The notes beneath the pieces are model-generated. The model had not been told where the DNA came from, searched no databases, and was given only the letters and a program-made list of their open reading frames with translations. A stretch of DNA of 64,000 bases from Trochalopteron elliotii. Its lineage: Eukaryota > Chordata > Aves > Passeriformes > Leiothrichidae. Below are positions 27,205-38,748 of this stretch, in pieces. The translations under genes and the position numbers were made by a program. The DNA lies in contig JANPWX010020199.1 of NCBI GenBank assembly GCA_024734555.1, positions 62,001 through 126,000 on the forward strand. Direction: 5' to 3'. Numbering within the stretch: position 1 is the stretch's first letter; each line of letters starts with the position of its first letter.

Positions 27205-27425
27205 ATGGGGAACATGCAGTTTATTGAGGCTGTACCACCACATGAGTTTTTGGTAAGTGTGAAAAACGACAAAAAAACCCTCCTTTTTGTGGAACAAAAT
27301 TAGGACTAATTTCTCTTGTGTCCTTCAAACAGGCTTTCCTTGGCTGGCTGATTTCCATCACAATCATCCTCCTGGGAGCCAGAAAATTATTTCAGTGGCC
27401 ACTTTGCAATAGAGGACCTAGGTAG
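27205..27425 (+). CDS. speculative two-exon small ORF, 46-aa single-pass membrane peptide
   Basis: Exon 1 (27205-27252, 16 codons) starts ATGGGG, 12 bases after an in-frame TAA, and ends exactly at a strong donor GTAAGT. An 80-bp intron (27253-27332) ends in a pyrimidine-rich tract and CAG acceptor. Exon 2 (27333-27425, 30 codons) continues in phase and stops at TAG. The product would begin MGNMQF, hold a hydrophobic segment FLAFLGWLISITIILLG (residues 15-31), then basic ARK and a short polar tail ending NRGPR. That is the layout of a small single-pass membrane peptide with a positively charged side after the helix. I do not recognise it. No promoter or upstream exon is seen, and a chance splice-pair is quite possible. 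Confidence 0.2.
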
Positions 27426-28428
27426 TATTTTAATCTGCCACGTTCTACTTCATATTTACATTTCTTTCTGTGGCTAGTAAGCAACAGTAATTTCTCTTAA
27501 AAAAGTAAGCATCTTGTTGTTATTCTTAATTATATGCTAATTTCTTTTTTCTCCCTTCTCTGCTCTCCCTTTCTAACCCTCTCCTACCCAGTTTAAAATT
27601 TTAGCTATATTTAAATACTTGCAAAACAGGTGGTGCAAATATTTCCTCATCCTTACACGGAGGCAACACAGCCAGAATCTGGTCTGTATCATGTCAGCCT
27701 TCATGAGTGCTGTCGCAGCTGTGTGTTGTGTATGACAAAAAAAAAAAAAAGCTTTGGTCATTATCATACTCATGCATAGTATTACTAATATTAATAATTT
27801 AAGGCTAAACATTATTGGTACCCACCCTCTCACAGAACTGCTACAGTTGATTTTTTGTTTGTTTGGGTTTTTGCATTCCATTGAAATAACTTATATATCA
27901 CTGTTTTTGAAAACTTGTATCATTTTGATAGAAACATTATGTATTATTTTTTCTAGCAAATTGCAGGATTTTCTGGCTTCCACATCTGCTCACTAGGCTT
28001 GGCAACTTATTATTCTGCTGTATTGAGACTCATTTTACAAGCACAAATCAAAAACAATATCCTTCTCCTGGGCTGCTTGAGGGAATGAATGGTATGTGAT
28101 AGGCAACCAACTTTCCCTGCCTTCAAATGGACAGAGCATCTAATTGTATTTTATGCCTTTCTTTTAGGATGTAATAATGCTGCCTGGCAGTACAAATGCC
28201 AGCACAGAACTCCTTAATTATATGTATTCTCACATCTGAAGTTGCTGATCAAATGTGGTTGCTCCCATATCAGTCAGTTCTTACGTTGTGATTATAGCTA
28301 TGAGATAAGATGGGAAAAGGTTAGTTCTTTGGTTTGTTTTTTTTTCCCTGGGACCTGGCAGCTCTGACTAAATTCCTAACAAAAAATAGCAAATAAAACC
28401 CTAAAAGCAAAAGCACATGTTAAAAAAA
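27426..28428. other. AT-rich noncoding DNA, nothing recognised
   Basis: Includes a 14-base A run at about 27737-27750. ORFs of 80 and 102 codons overlap on opposite strands and show no domain. Confidence 0.6.
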
Positions 28429-28492
28429 ATACCATCAAACAACAACAAAAAACCCCCCAAAACCCAAAACCACAAAAACCAAAAAATAAAGG
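28429..28492. repeat. A/C-rich strand-asymmetric tract
   Basis: Nearly 65 bases made almost only of A and C, with CCCCCC, CCC and ACAACAACA words, i.e. a G/T-rich minus strand. One of several such tracts in the window (see 33239 and 60640). Confidence 0.8.
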
Positions 28493-29003
28493 ATAAGATG
28501 GGGAGGAAAAGGGAGAAAAGAGAGAGAAAAAGGAGAAACAGAATAAGCTCTCATGTCAGCGGGTTTCCTAGAACATGAAAATTAAAGATGAATGAAATTA
28601 ATTTTTCATGAACCACCTTCAGGATTTAGCTTCTTAATCTTGCAGCCTGTTTATTACACTAAGGACTGCAATTACTTTCCATGGAGGGCTGAAGCACTAG
28701 CAGATCAGTATTTGGTAACCAAGTATTGATTAATATCTTGCCCTGTAGAGAAAGTTTCTTGTTGAGCTGGCGCTGAAGGTGGCATTTCAGATATTTTTTG
28801 CCCTCATTTGACTCACATTTTTGATCCCTTTACTCTGACAGTTTTCTTTTATTCAGAATAGAAGAATTCTATCCCAAGGACTCATGCCTTTCTTCTAACG
28901 CAATCATAGGGTTTTTTTAATAAAAAATACATGTCTTTTTCAGCATCAAAATTCATACAGATCAAGTTTATTAATAAAAGCCAAAAAACCCCCCTATTAT
29001 TGA
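28493..29003. other. unannotated spacer
   Basis: Purine-rich at its start (28500-28550, GGGAGAAAAG-like) and otherwise ordinary AT-rich sequence up to the left arm of the inverted repeat. No gene seen. Confidence 0.6.
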
Positions 29004-29165
29004 AAAAGAAGAATGACCAGTCTTGTCATCAAACAGCTACTTGAATGTCAGGAGATCAAGAGTGTATTTGCATTACCATGTGCTATCTCACAAAAAGCAT
29101 TTTATAAGCATCAGCATGTTGACAGAGCTGGCTCAATGAGCTGAAATAAAATAGTGGCCAAAAAA
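29004..29165 (+). repeat. left arm of a perfect 162-bp inverted repeat
   Basis: This segment is, by direct reading, the exact reverse complement of 29365-29526. It begins AAAAGAAGAATGACCAG and ends GTGGCCAAAAAA. No difference between the arms was seen. The intervening loop is 199 bp (29166-29364) and holds a GAAA microsatellite. Confidence 0.97.
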
Positions 29166-29305
29166 GTGATTTTCACAGGGATATCACTAGAAATGTTGTG
29201 TGATATGATGTTTTATGTGATGTGCCTGTTTTGTTCATGTATGTACAAAAATATAGTATCTTACCATGACTGTGGCAGGGATGGGAAAGATGGGACTGAA
29301 AGGAC

Positions 29306-29348
29306 ATAGAAAGAAAGAAAGAAAGAAAAAAAGAAAGAAAGAAAGAAG
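29306..29348. repeat. (GAAA)n microsatellite
   Basis: About 10 GAAA units with one A-rich interruption, in the loop between the inverted arms. The same tetramer makes up the end of the array beyond the N gap. Confidence 0.95.
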
Positions 29349-29364
29349 TCACGATGGAAAGAAG

Positions 29365-29526
29365 TTTTTTGGCCACTATTTTATTTCAGCTCATTGAGCC
29401 AGCTCTGTCAACATGCTGATGCTTATAAAATGCTTTTTGTGAGATAGCACATGGTAATGCAAATACACTCTTGATCTCCTGACATTCAAGTAGCTGTTTG
29501 ATGACAAGACTGGTCATTCTTCTTTT
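29365..29526 (-). repeat. right arm of the 162-bp inverted repeat, ending at the gap
   Basis: Exact reverse complement of 29004-29165. The match ends only where the N run begins, so the true arm may be longer. This is the signature either of a real palindrome or of a contig end that folds back onto itself. Confidence 0.97.
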
Positions 29527-29784
29527 NNNNNNNNNNNNNNNNNNNNNNNNNNNNNNNNNNNNNNNNNNNNNNNNNNNNNNNNNNNNNNNNNNNNNNNNNN
29601 NNNNNNNNNNNNNNNNNNNNNNNNNNNNNNNNNNNNNNNNNNNNNNNNNNNNNNNNNNNNNNNNNNNNNNNNNNNNNNNNNNNNNNNNNNNNNNNNNNNN
29701 NNNNNNNNNNNNNNNNNNNNNNNNNNNNNNNNNNNNNNNNNNNNNNNNNNNNNNNNNNNNNNNNNNNNNNNNNNNNNNNNNNNN
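29527..29784. other. assembly gap, 258 N
   Basis: Unknown sequence between the right inverted arm and the tetranucleotide array. ORFs reported across it are artefacts of translating N. Confidence 1.
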
Positions 29785-29861
29785 AAGGAAGGAAGGAAGG
29801 AAGGAAGGAAGGAAGGAAGGAAGGAAGGAAGGAAGGAAGGAAGGAAGGAAGGAAGGAAGGA

Positions 29862-29928
<67 letters not shown>
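29785..29928. repeat. compound (AAGG)n(AAAG)n microsatellite
   Basis: About 19 AAGG units (29785-29860) pass directly into about 17 AAAG units (29861-29928), all purine on the plus strand. The array starts at the edge of the gap, so its full length is unknown. Purine-only arrays can form triplex DNA and commonly break assemblies. Confidence 0.98.
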
Positions 29929-32087
29929 GAGACTGAAATGATCAGAGGATGCTAACTGAGTGTACATTTGAGCTGTAAAATATGAAAAAGTCTAATATGT
30001 AATATGTGCGATACTTAGTTCCCACCCATACCTTTGTTGTTGCTACCCAAACTAGAAGTAAAACAGTCTTAAGTGGGGACAGTGCATCAGCCCACTCCAG
30101 GTCATCTCCAGGATACAAGCATGCTTCTCATGCCTAGTTGGGTTTTTGGCAGAAACCTGCAATAAGTTCAAAGTTCATCCTAGTAAGGTATTAAAATTGT
30201 GCATATTAGGGCTCAAATGTATAGTCCACCAGTTGTACAATCCAGTGGTTCAGCTCTACTGTTGATATAAACCTTCACACCTTGTCCCACCAGACTAAAG
30301 GCCATCTTCCTAAAAGGACAAGGCTGATGATCTCTCTTGTTGCTGATGCTTCCTTGGTTCTGCAACAAACAGCAAATGTTGGGAGAAAGATGCTGATGGA
30401 AGGAGAAGGAGGTCAAAGACATGAAGTGCCAGAGCCCTGATGGCACAAACAATACTCTTGGCTAGCCACTTTTGGGGTGTCCTGACTCCCTTTGCTCAGT
30501 GGCCCTGGGGCTGCATCCTAGTTTGAGGATGTTTGTCTATGAGCATAGTTTGTCTATGCTGAAACTGCCTTTCAGGGGTCCATTGGAGCTGCAGGGTCCC
30601 TCCATGGGGAAAGCAGATAAAGGTCTCACAATCAGCACAATTGATGCATCCTACAGAACTACGCAGGTCTCTGTGCTTTGCAACATACTGCCTCTTTGAT
30701 GGATCACTTACTTTTGCTCAAATAAAATAATGCAAAAAAATTCATTTGTACAATGACAGATGTAATTTCCGTTACTTCTGTAAAATACTTCTTTTTTTTA
30801 AATTGATAATTGAATTTGCATAAATTTCTAATGCTTTTCTTGTATTTTAATAATAATTCATTTCCATGAAATCAGTTCACAGGCTAAAATGTTCTGATGA
30901 TGAATTCTAATCTCTATATGACAGAATAGATTTAAAAAATGTGCCACATGTTTTTAAATGAGCAGCAGCACTACACTCCTTGAGAACAATCATTGAGAAG
31001 GTGCAACTAGTCAGAACCCCAGTTTATGTGTTCCTGAATAGCAGATATTCCCAAAACTGAAATGCAATGTTTGAGTTTCTGCTGAAAGAGCACTGGTGAA
31101 AGAATCTATATTGTTTGACACCTGTCTGGATTGTAGGTGCTGCATAAAGAAGAATTAAATATAAAACTTCTAACGGCTTTTTTTTTTTCTACTACATGAC
31201 ATTTTCAGGTGTATATATATGCTGGGGGTTATCTCTGAAAAAAAAATGAAACAAATCCAGGATGTCTTTGTGGCCCTTCCCTCCTGTGTAAACTGGAGTA
31301 CAAGTAATAAGAAAGCAGTCTATTTGAGGAGCTCTTTCTCTCTGTTTGTGACTCAATCCTGTATTTCCTCTCTTTCCTGAAGTTCTGTTTTACCTGATAC
31401 CACTCCATCTGGTCCTGCCACAAGGAAGATCCCATCTTTCTGATTCTTTCTTGATACTACTGTTGACACAACTTGCCATGATTTTTTTTTCCCTCGAACA
31501 CTGTGCATACATAGATTAGTCTTGTCTCAACATTAGTACTGCAGCAACTTTCCCCTCACACTCCAAGCCAAGCAACAGCAGCACACAATGGATGCTCTGC
31601 TTCATGGTTTTTATAATGAGAGATTGCTAATCAAAGCCACATCTGTTTGAGAGGGTAAAAAATCTCTTGTCCTCATCTTGAAGGAGTAGAGAGAGAAGGG
31701 ACACTCTGTGTCACTGGCTAGAGTTATAGCTCTCTTCCTTTCTGTCCCAGCTACAGCCCCAGTGAGTGTGGTGATGGATCCCATCAACGTACACTTAGCC
31801 AGCTGTACATGGAGCAGAAATCCATCAGCCAGCTGACAAGCCTCGTCTTACCTCCCTAAAAGGGTGAGGCTCTTCTTAAAATGAACCTTGTATTGTAAAT
31901 GGAATGCAGAAGATTTATGAAGCCTCAATTTCTGAGACTCTAGGATAAAGCCTGTTCTAAATAGAAGGGAAAGAACAGCATCTACAGTTTCGCTAGCTGG
32001 TAGCTCTTAGGGAACACCAGATCTGCAGTGATGTCTACATATATCCCTTTCTTTTGTAAATTTACTTTATGTCTATTAGAGAGGCCT
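29929..32087. other. noncoding DNA, mostly unannotated
   Basis: Slightly less AT-rich between 30060 and 30700, where opposite-strand ORFs of 79 and 75 codons occur without domains. A splice-acceptor-preceded frame at 31751-31859 is discussed separately. No other feature recognised. Confidence 0.6.
31751..31859 (+). other. possible terminal exon (speculative)
   Basis: A pyrimidine-rich tract TCTCTTCCTTTCTGTCCCAG ends at 31750, and a 36-codon frame follows from 31752 to a TAA at 31857-31859, reading YSPSECGDGSHQ early and QLYMEQKSISQLTS later. Its base composition is less AT-rich than the surroundings. No upstream partner exon or polyadenylation signal was tied to it. I do not recognise the peptide. 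Confidence 0.15.
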
Positions 32088-32150
32088 GGTTTTTGGGTTT
32101 TTTTGTTTGTTGGTTTGGTTTCTTGTTTGGTTTTTTTTGTTTATTTCTAT
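32088..32150. repeat. G/T-rich strand-asymmetric tract
   Basis: About 60 bases almost entirely G and T, with GGTTTTTGGG and TTTGTTTGTTGG words. Same character as the larger tract at 60640-60870. Confidence 0.8.
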
Positions 32151-33238
32151 ATCACTGACTTTTTAACCCAACCTTTTGCATCTGTTTTACATTTGGCTTA
32201 TTGCAGGATAGGTGCTCAGTGAAATGGTGGCTTCACTTAAACTATGATGAATGGATGAGGCTGCAAGGCAGCAAAATTTCACCTTTCTCATGGACCAGAG
32301 TGAAACAAAGTAGCAGAATAAAGCAGGCAGCCTATTGCCACCCTGTGAAAGAAATAAGTATATGATTTCAGCTAATCTACAGCAATTTTTTCTTTCCTCT
32401 TTTTCTTTATCACAACACAAAGCAGCAGGGAGGAAGGCAGGGTCAAAATCTGCAAGTGCCGCAATACGCCTTCAATTTAAAATTATCTGAGCGCTCACCC
32501 TTCAGTAATTTGCTCATAAAAACAAAGAAAATGTGGGATGATTTTTGGTTTTCTCTGGAGATGGAGAGTAATGTACAATCTAGAATCTTCATGTGATTAT
32601 CAAAGTATCAGTTCTTTACAGGACATCAAGTACAGTTCTTGGTTTTTTTCATGTTCTCAATTCTATTTCAGTACTTAATGCATTTTTCAATAGTTATGAC
32701 TCAGTCAATAATTTCTACATTATCCTTTTGATCACCTAGGAATATAGACTTCAACATACTGTGAGTTAATGTCTTAAAATTTCTCAGGCAACAAACAGGT
32801 CACACTGGAATGAAAACCTTATTACATATGTTGAGGATTTTATATGTGTCCATTTCATTAGAATTTAATGGTAAAACTGTCAAATCTTTTGACCTGTAAA
32901 ATCCATAAATAGAAAAGAAATTATTACTTTGAGGATATAAATGCCAGGCAGGTTTTACCAGCACAGATAACATCTAAGAAACCAAAAAGACGACAATTTT
33001 AACCAGCGAAAGAAGAAATAAAAAATGGTAAAATCAGGAATTTTTGCTATTTTCCACACTGAGATGGTGGAGTCTTAGCAACAAAAATCTGGATATGGTC
33101 CAGAGGCAGTTCTGGCTCAGAAATTAGCATTTTCTCATTAGTAGTGCCACATTTATTCACCTTCAGATTTGGGGGAAAAGGGGAGGCTGGAAGGGGAAGA
33201 ATAGCATGGGGGAAAAATTGAAAAAAATAGGCAGAAAA
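32151..33238. other. AT-rich noncoding DNA, nothing recognised
   Basis: No gene or transposon recognised. Minus-strand frames at 33047-33354 are shadows of the neighbouring A/C tract and its flank. Confidence 0.6.
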
Positions 33239-33330
33239 CCCTGAAAACAAAAACAAAACAAAGAAAAAAAAACCCAAGAAACAGGCAAACAAAAACCAAC
33301 ACCAACAAACAAAAACCACCAAGATCCCAA
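33239..33330. repeat. A/C-rich strand-asymmetric tract
   Basis: About 90 bases dominated by AAAAAC and ACCAAC words, with very few G or T. On the minus strand it is G/T-rich. The hydrophobic, Phe/Val/Trp-rich minus-strand ORFs here are a by-product of that composition. Confidence 0.85.
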
Positions 33331-36300
33331 CAAACCTGTCATCCATGTTCTCACTATTCTACAGTGTTTTTTTAAAGATCTGAATAAGGTTGTGCTCTGA
33401 TCAGATTCATTTGCTGAGGCAAAGCTTCTGGTGTTGGGAATTCTAGTACTGAAATGGTTATTACAACTTTGCTAAAGGCAGCTATTAGTCTAGATATCTA
33501 AAGACAAGGAAAGACAAGATCCTGCAAAAATGAGATTTTAATCACTGTGTTGTTCTATTTGATACTGATTTTAATCATCCCCCAGCCTCTTGAGTCTTAT
33601 TTTGATTAAATTACAAAATATAAATGGATTTTGAGATCACCAAACGATTTCTGGATGCCGTAGAAATAGGAACCTGGAAGAGCATTGCATTACAAACATT
33701 AAAGCTCCTTTTATACCTAATATTTTTCTGTCATTATAGAAATATATAGTAATTTACCAAACAGTCTTACAAAATACATAATCAAATAGTGCTTAAATGC
33801 AAGAAAATGAGGTTGCACCAGTAAAAATCAAAAGTGTGAAGACATTTTGACTTAGCATGGTGTATCTGTGCTTATGATTGAAAGCTGATAATGTTTTAAT
33901 AGGAAATGTGTTGGCATGTCTATATGGCCTCTTGGAAGTCACACACCACTCCTTAATCTTTCATTTATCTTTTTTTCCTGGCTGTTTCTCATAGCTGTAT
34001 GCAGTCCTTTGCCACCACTAGACAGAAACCCTGTAGAACTGTCTTTGACCAAATACCCTTAACACAACACCGCAAGATAAAGAAACCTGCTAAACAACTA
34101 TAAGGGAAATACAGTACTCAGCATGTTCATTTAAAAAATGATTCTGGTCTATCCAGAAGGCAAAATTTCCTGGCTTGGGTAAACATAAATAGGAAGAGAT
34201 ATGACCTAGAATTTGAGACAATAGAAGAAATATTTTATGGAATGAACATTTGTTTTTCCCAAGGCCTGTAATAAGCAATGTGCAAATCATTGTTTTCACT
34301 GCATGATGGATTAACTGAAAATCTTATTAAGATATAGATATAGATGCATTGATTACTTGTTTTTTATTACTATGCACCTGTGGCTGGCCTCATGATTCAC
34401 ATCCCTGAACCTGGTAAATATTTCATTTCTCATCAAGAAACCCCAGCTATCTAATGGGTAGAATAGGGTTTTGCCTACATCTATTTTTTGAAATGTTTTT
34501 CTGTCTGTGGTTTTGTGCATACAAAATAGGGACAGTGTAATAAAATTTACCATACTATTCTAGAAATAGAACGTGACAGATTAGTTTGTTGTCTTCTTCT
34601 TTCTAAGTAATGCCATTCATGGTGATTTTTTGGGAAATATATAGGATACCCCTTGCAGATCTGTCTACCAGATGTGAAATACATGATCACTTTAAACCCA
34701 CTTCTGGAGTAGAATAGCACATGATAGTCACTCAGCTTTGTTTAGACTTCCAGCAGGAACCCCAAAATATCAAAGTAATTTTTGTCTTTCCTTCCTTGTT
34801 GTTCCTGGGAAGTTACCTTCAAAGTTCCTTGTAGAAGAAAATTCAGTCTTAGTAACAGCAAAAAATAGATTCCATCCATACCAATGCAACACTTTTCAGA
34901 GTAGAAAAATCTAGTATTAGTCTCTTAGTGATTCTGGACGATATTTAAATGATACTGAAATTAACACCCAATGAAATTGGCTTCAGTGATATTGGAGTTT
35001 GTTGCTTTTCATGGAATGAATGCTGCCTAAAAAGGAGAACAGACTCAGTTCTTCAAAAAAAATCTAGCAATAGTAGCTGTGCTCTAGAGAAAAAAACCAA
35101 ATAAGCATCTCAATAATAAAGAGCCAGCAAAAAACCTACCATTCCCACTTACTTTATTGTGCAGTCCAGTTGCTACTGTAATTATTCTGACTATAGTCCA
35201 CAGTTATAATCATCAGTGATTTTAATCCTGAACATAGCTCTGATGATAATACATCATTATTTACATTCCCATATGTTTGCTAGACTGTGCAATATCAAAG
35301 ATGGGCAAAACTAGCCCTCCTCACTATTTTGTTACCATCCCTTATTTATAGGCATGGAAATAAAAAAATTTACCTGTCATAGATTATGGAGCTATGATTA
35401 TAATTCTGCAAATGTAAAGTAGATTTATCAAATAATTAGGGGCATGATTCTCCATTAAGCTCAATGACTGCAGAGACAGGCTGACATAAATGAGTGGACT
35501 TTTCATTTATTTCTTTGTTGTCTTTTATTTTTTTACTCCCGTGAAAGGATATTCACCTGGGATATGCTGATGAAAGCCTCTCTGGGGACTGACATATTAA
35601 ACCTTAAGTCTGAAATGTTAATGAGTCAATTAATGGGAATACCTGAAACTCTGGGGACATGCACAAACTTACTTTTACAGGACCCTTCTACAGTTTGGAT
35701 AGTGAAGATGGGGAGTGTTAAAAATATGTTATGAAACTTTCAGTGTTCTGTATGTTTTGGATGTGTATGCTGCTAGTACTCATTGGAGTTCATACTTATG
35801 CATATTGACATGGGTAGCTATGAGCTAAGTCAATTAATTTTCTGATTTCCAATAGAGGTTTACTTAAGATATCTCTGAGTAGTAAATAAAAAATTATGCA
35901 AAAGGCTCATGGCCATTACCAACCACTTTCTTCTTTGGGATAGTTGCTGACACCTAAGATGTGCAAACAACTATTGTCCCAATGTCTTTCTCTTAGTTAT
36001 ACGTGTATGATAAAATATTAACAAGATAAACTGCTTTAGCAAAGTGCCCAATATTGTCCTATGGTAAGAAATTTTTTCAATATTTATAATGTTACAAAAT
36101 TTAGGCATTTTCACTTAGATTTTGTATACAGATTCCATACATTTATCCTTCCTTTTTTCCCTACTGATAGGTAATGGTTAGATTTTTTTCAATATGAGCT
36201 AGCAGGAGCATGTACTGGCTGTCCTCTTTAAAATTGCAGTGGCTTACATATTTGATTTTCCCAAGACATTCTGATGTGCAGGCTATCTCCAGGCTTGGAC

Positions 36301-38748
36301 AATATGAATATGTCATTTATCATCTCTGAGAAAATTTTAAAAATTAAGGTGATTTGGACTTTTTAAACTCTCTTTTCCTGGTCATTAAAGTTGTCCTGCC
36401 TCTCTAGGATTTAATCTGCAAGACATAAAGAATTGCTATCAAGAATGGTAATGGGGACCAGGAAAGTAGTCTCATTTGGATTCATTGTAAAAACTGCAGT
36501 AAAATATATTTACATGTGTTGGAAAAAAAAAAAAGAAAAAAAAAAGGCATTTATCTTACTTCCTTAAGAGAAATGGAAATAGTTTCCCTTTCAATTTTTA
36601 TTGAATCTTCTCCTAGGAGGTTAGAGGTTTTCGTGGGGCAAGTTGCTAACTATTTTGGTGCCTGGGTGCTAGTAGGTCCAATATCTATTATTGGTTTTTC
36701 TCCATGAAGATAAACAAGAATCAGTTTAAAACAAATGATGAAAATTAAATACTTCATTTAATCAGAAAAAAACCCAAACTTGAAACAGAATTTTCATTCA
36801 ACTTTAAAACATAATCAGTTTTTTGACCTACAGATTGACTGTTTCCATTCAGTGACACATTTACTATTTCTTTCACACTGTAAGGTGTATGTGTCATCTG
36901 TCATATATCTGATAATGTACAGGATACTGTAGGCCATAAATGCTATGTGCTAGCCAAAGTATGAGTGATGTAACTTGCTCTAAAAGGTTTAAAAATATGT
37001 CAGTGTTAACTACTTTGTGTCTATGCAGAGATACTGTTTTCTAGATACCTACCAGACTGCATTTCCTTTGAACAGCAAAACATCTGTGGGAATTCTGGGA
37101 ATCTGTGAATGCCATAATGGGCACTGGAAAATCAACAAAATTGTAAAATATAGCTAAACAAATTCACCCTTTTTCTTTGTTTGCTGTTTATCATGTGACT
37201 TAGTTAATAATACACCAGCTCTGTACTCAGTGGCCATGCAAAACCAAAACAAGAATTAACATTTGGAAAAAAAACCCCATATTTAGCCTAGTATCCATTC
37301 ACCTATCAAATTTTCTTAGAGTTTTGTCAATATGGCAGACAACCTAAAATCTATGAACTCTTTGGAAATAAGCTCAACCCATAGAGACAGAGTACTTATT
37401 TTTTGACTGTGCTAATCAATTTCCTTGTTACCAGTTGATCTCCTTCCCTTGATTCATGTTACCTTGTGATGTGCTTGTTGTATCCACTAAATGCCAAAAG
37501 AATACTAACTCGTAAGGACTATATATTCCCTTACTGTTTGTCACAATTGCTTTATGTTTAACCAATGACTTACTATTCTTCACACCAGGACTGACTGTGA
37601 CCACAAAATTAGTATGTAAAAACGCTATTAATTTATTTAATTCATCTGCCTGCAGATGTAGGTTGGTACAGGGATAGCACTACTGTGAAAATGCAGGGAT
37701 AGTGCAGTTATTTTTGTTTTATAAATCACTGATGCAGAATGTGTACATTTATTTTAATATAAATATATAGTATGCTGTTAAGAAGTTTATCCCTCATTAT
37801 GTGAGTTCATAGTGGATGTTGTGTTCCCGATGCAGTTCATCCTGGTATAGTTGATGTAAATTCAAAATTTCTGGGTTTTGTCTACCTTGTGCTCTTGAAG
37901 AACCAAAGGATCATATCCAACCTATAGACCTCAAAACACTTATTTTAGACTCCTGTCCCCTATTACATTCTGTTCCCCAAACACTCAAAAGTTTTGAAGT
38001 TATCTCTTTTGAAATTTAGATTATCATATTCAACCTCCCTCAAACAAATTTTAAAACCTTTTTACCTACACAGATTTTAGGTGAAAATGTAATAGATACT
38101 TAGTTTATGTGTCACATTTTTTCTGGTTCCTACTTTTTTATGTTTTCCTAACTGATGCATACTTTACCCATACTTTTACTGTGCCATCTGATTTAGTAGC
38201 TATGGCCTCTTCAGTCATGTGCTTTTTTCCATTTGTGCTTTATATCTCCTTGAGGTTGGTCAGAATCAAATCATTATTTTAAAATTACAGGATGCCATAA
38301 TGCTATTTCTTTCTCAAGAAGGTGTTTAGACCGTTGCCAAGTTTTGTTCTTGTCAACAAGAGACAACCAGTCAGATTTCACACAGTAAGTAATATTTTCA
38401 GCCTTTTTTGTTCATAAGTTAGTATCTCTGAAAATGATATTTCCTATTAAACTGATTGTTCAAGAGAGAATCTATTGATTTCCAAGTCTTCCTGACTGCT
38501 GGAGACCAATATCCATTTCACTTATTATCTGTTCTTTGGTCTTACCCTATTACTGAAATCTGACTTCTTTGTCTTTTAATCTTTTCACTTTGTCTTTTAG
38601 TCTGTTCACTGCTGATTTCCAGAAATCCCTTCCTCAAGCAAGATTTTTTAATCAGTAAGGATAACACAAGCTGATCAGTATTTTTAATTACGGTGCTACG
38701 AGTTGAGGGGAATGAGATAAACTATCATTAATTCAATACTAGTTTAAG
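33331..38748. other. AT-rich noncoding DNA, nothing recognised
   Basis: Over 5 kb with no supported gene, RNA or transposon. A12-G-A7-like purine run at about 36523-36545. ORFs under 70 codons only. Confidence 0.65.

Noticed and set aside
29386..29967. 193- and 147-codon ORFs across the gap
   Set aside because: They translate N and tetranucleotide arrays, and the C-terminal part is the inverted arm.
30213..30699. GC-richer pair of opposite ORFs (79 and 75 codons)
   Set aside because: Checked for a pseudogene, but neither translation resembled a known family.
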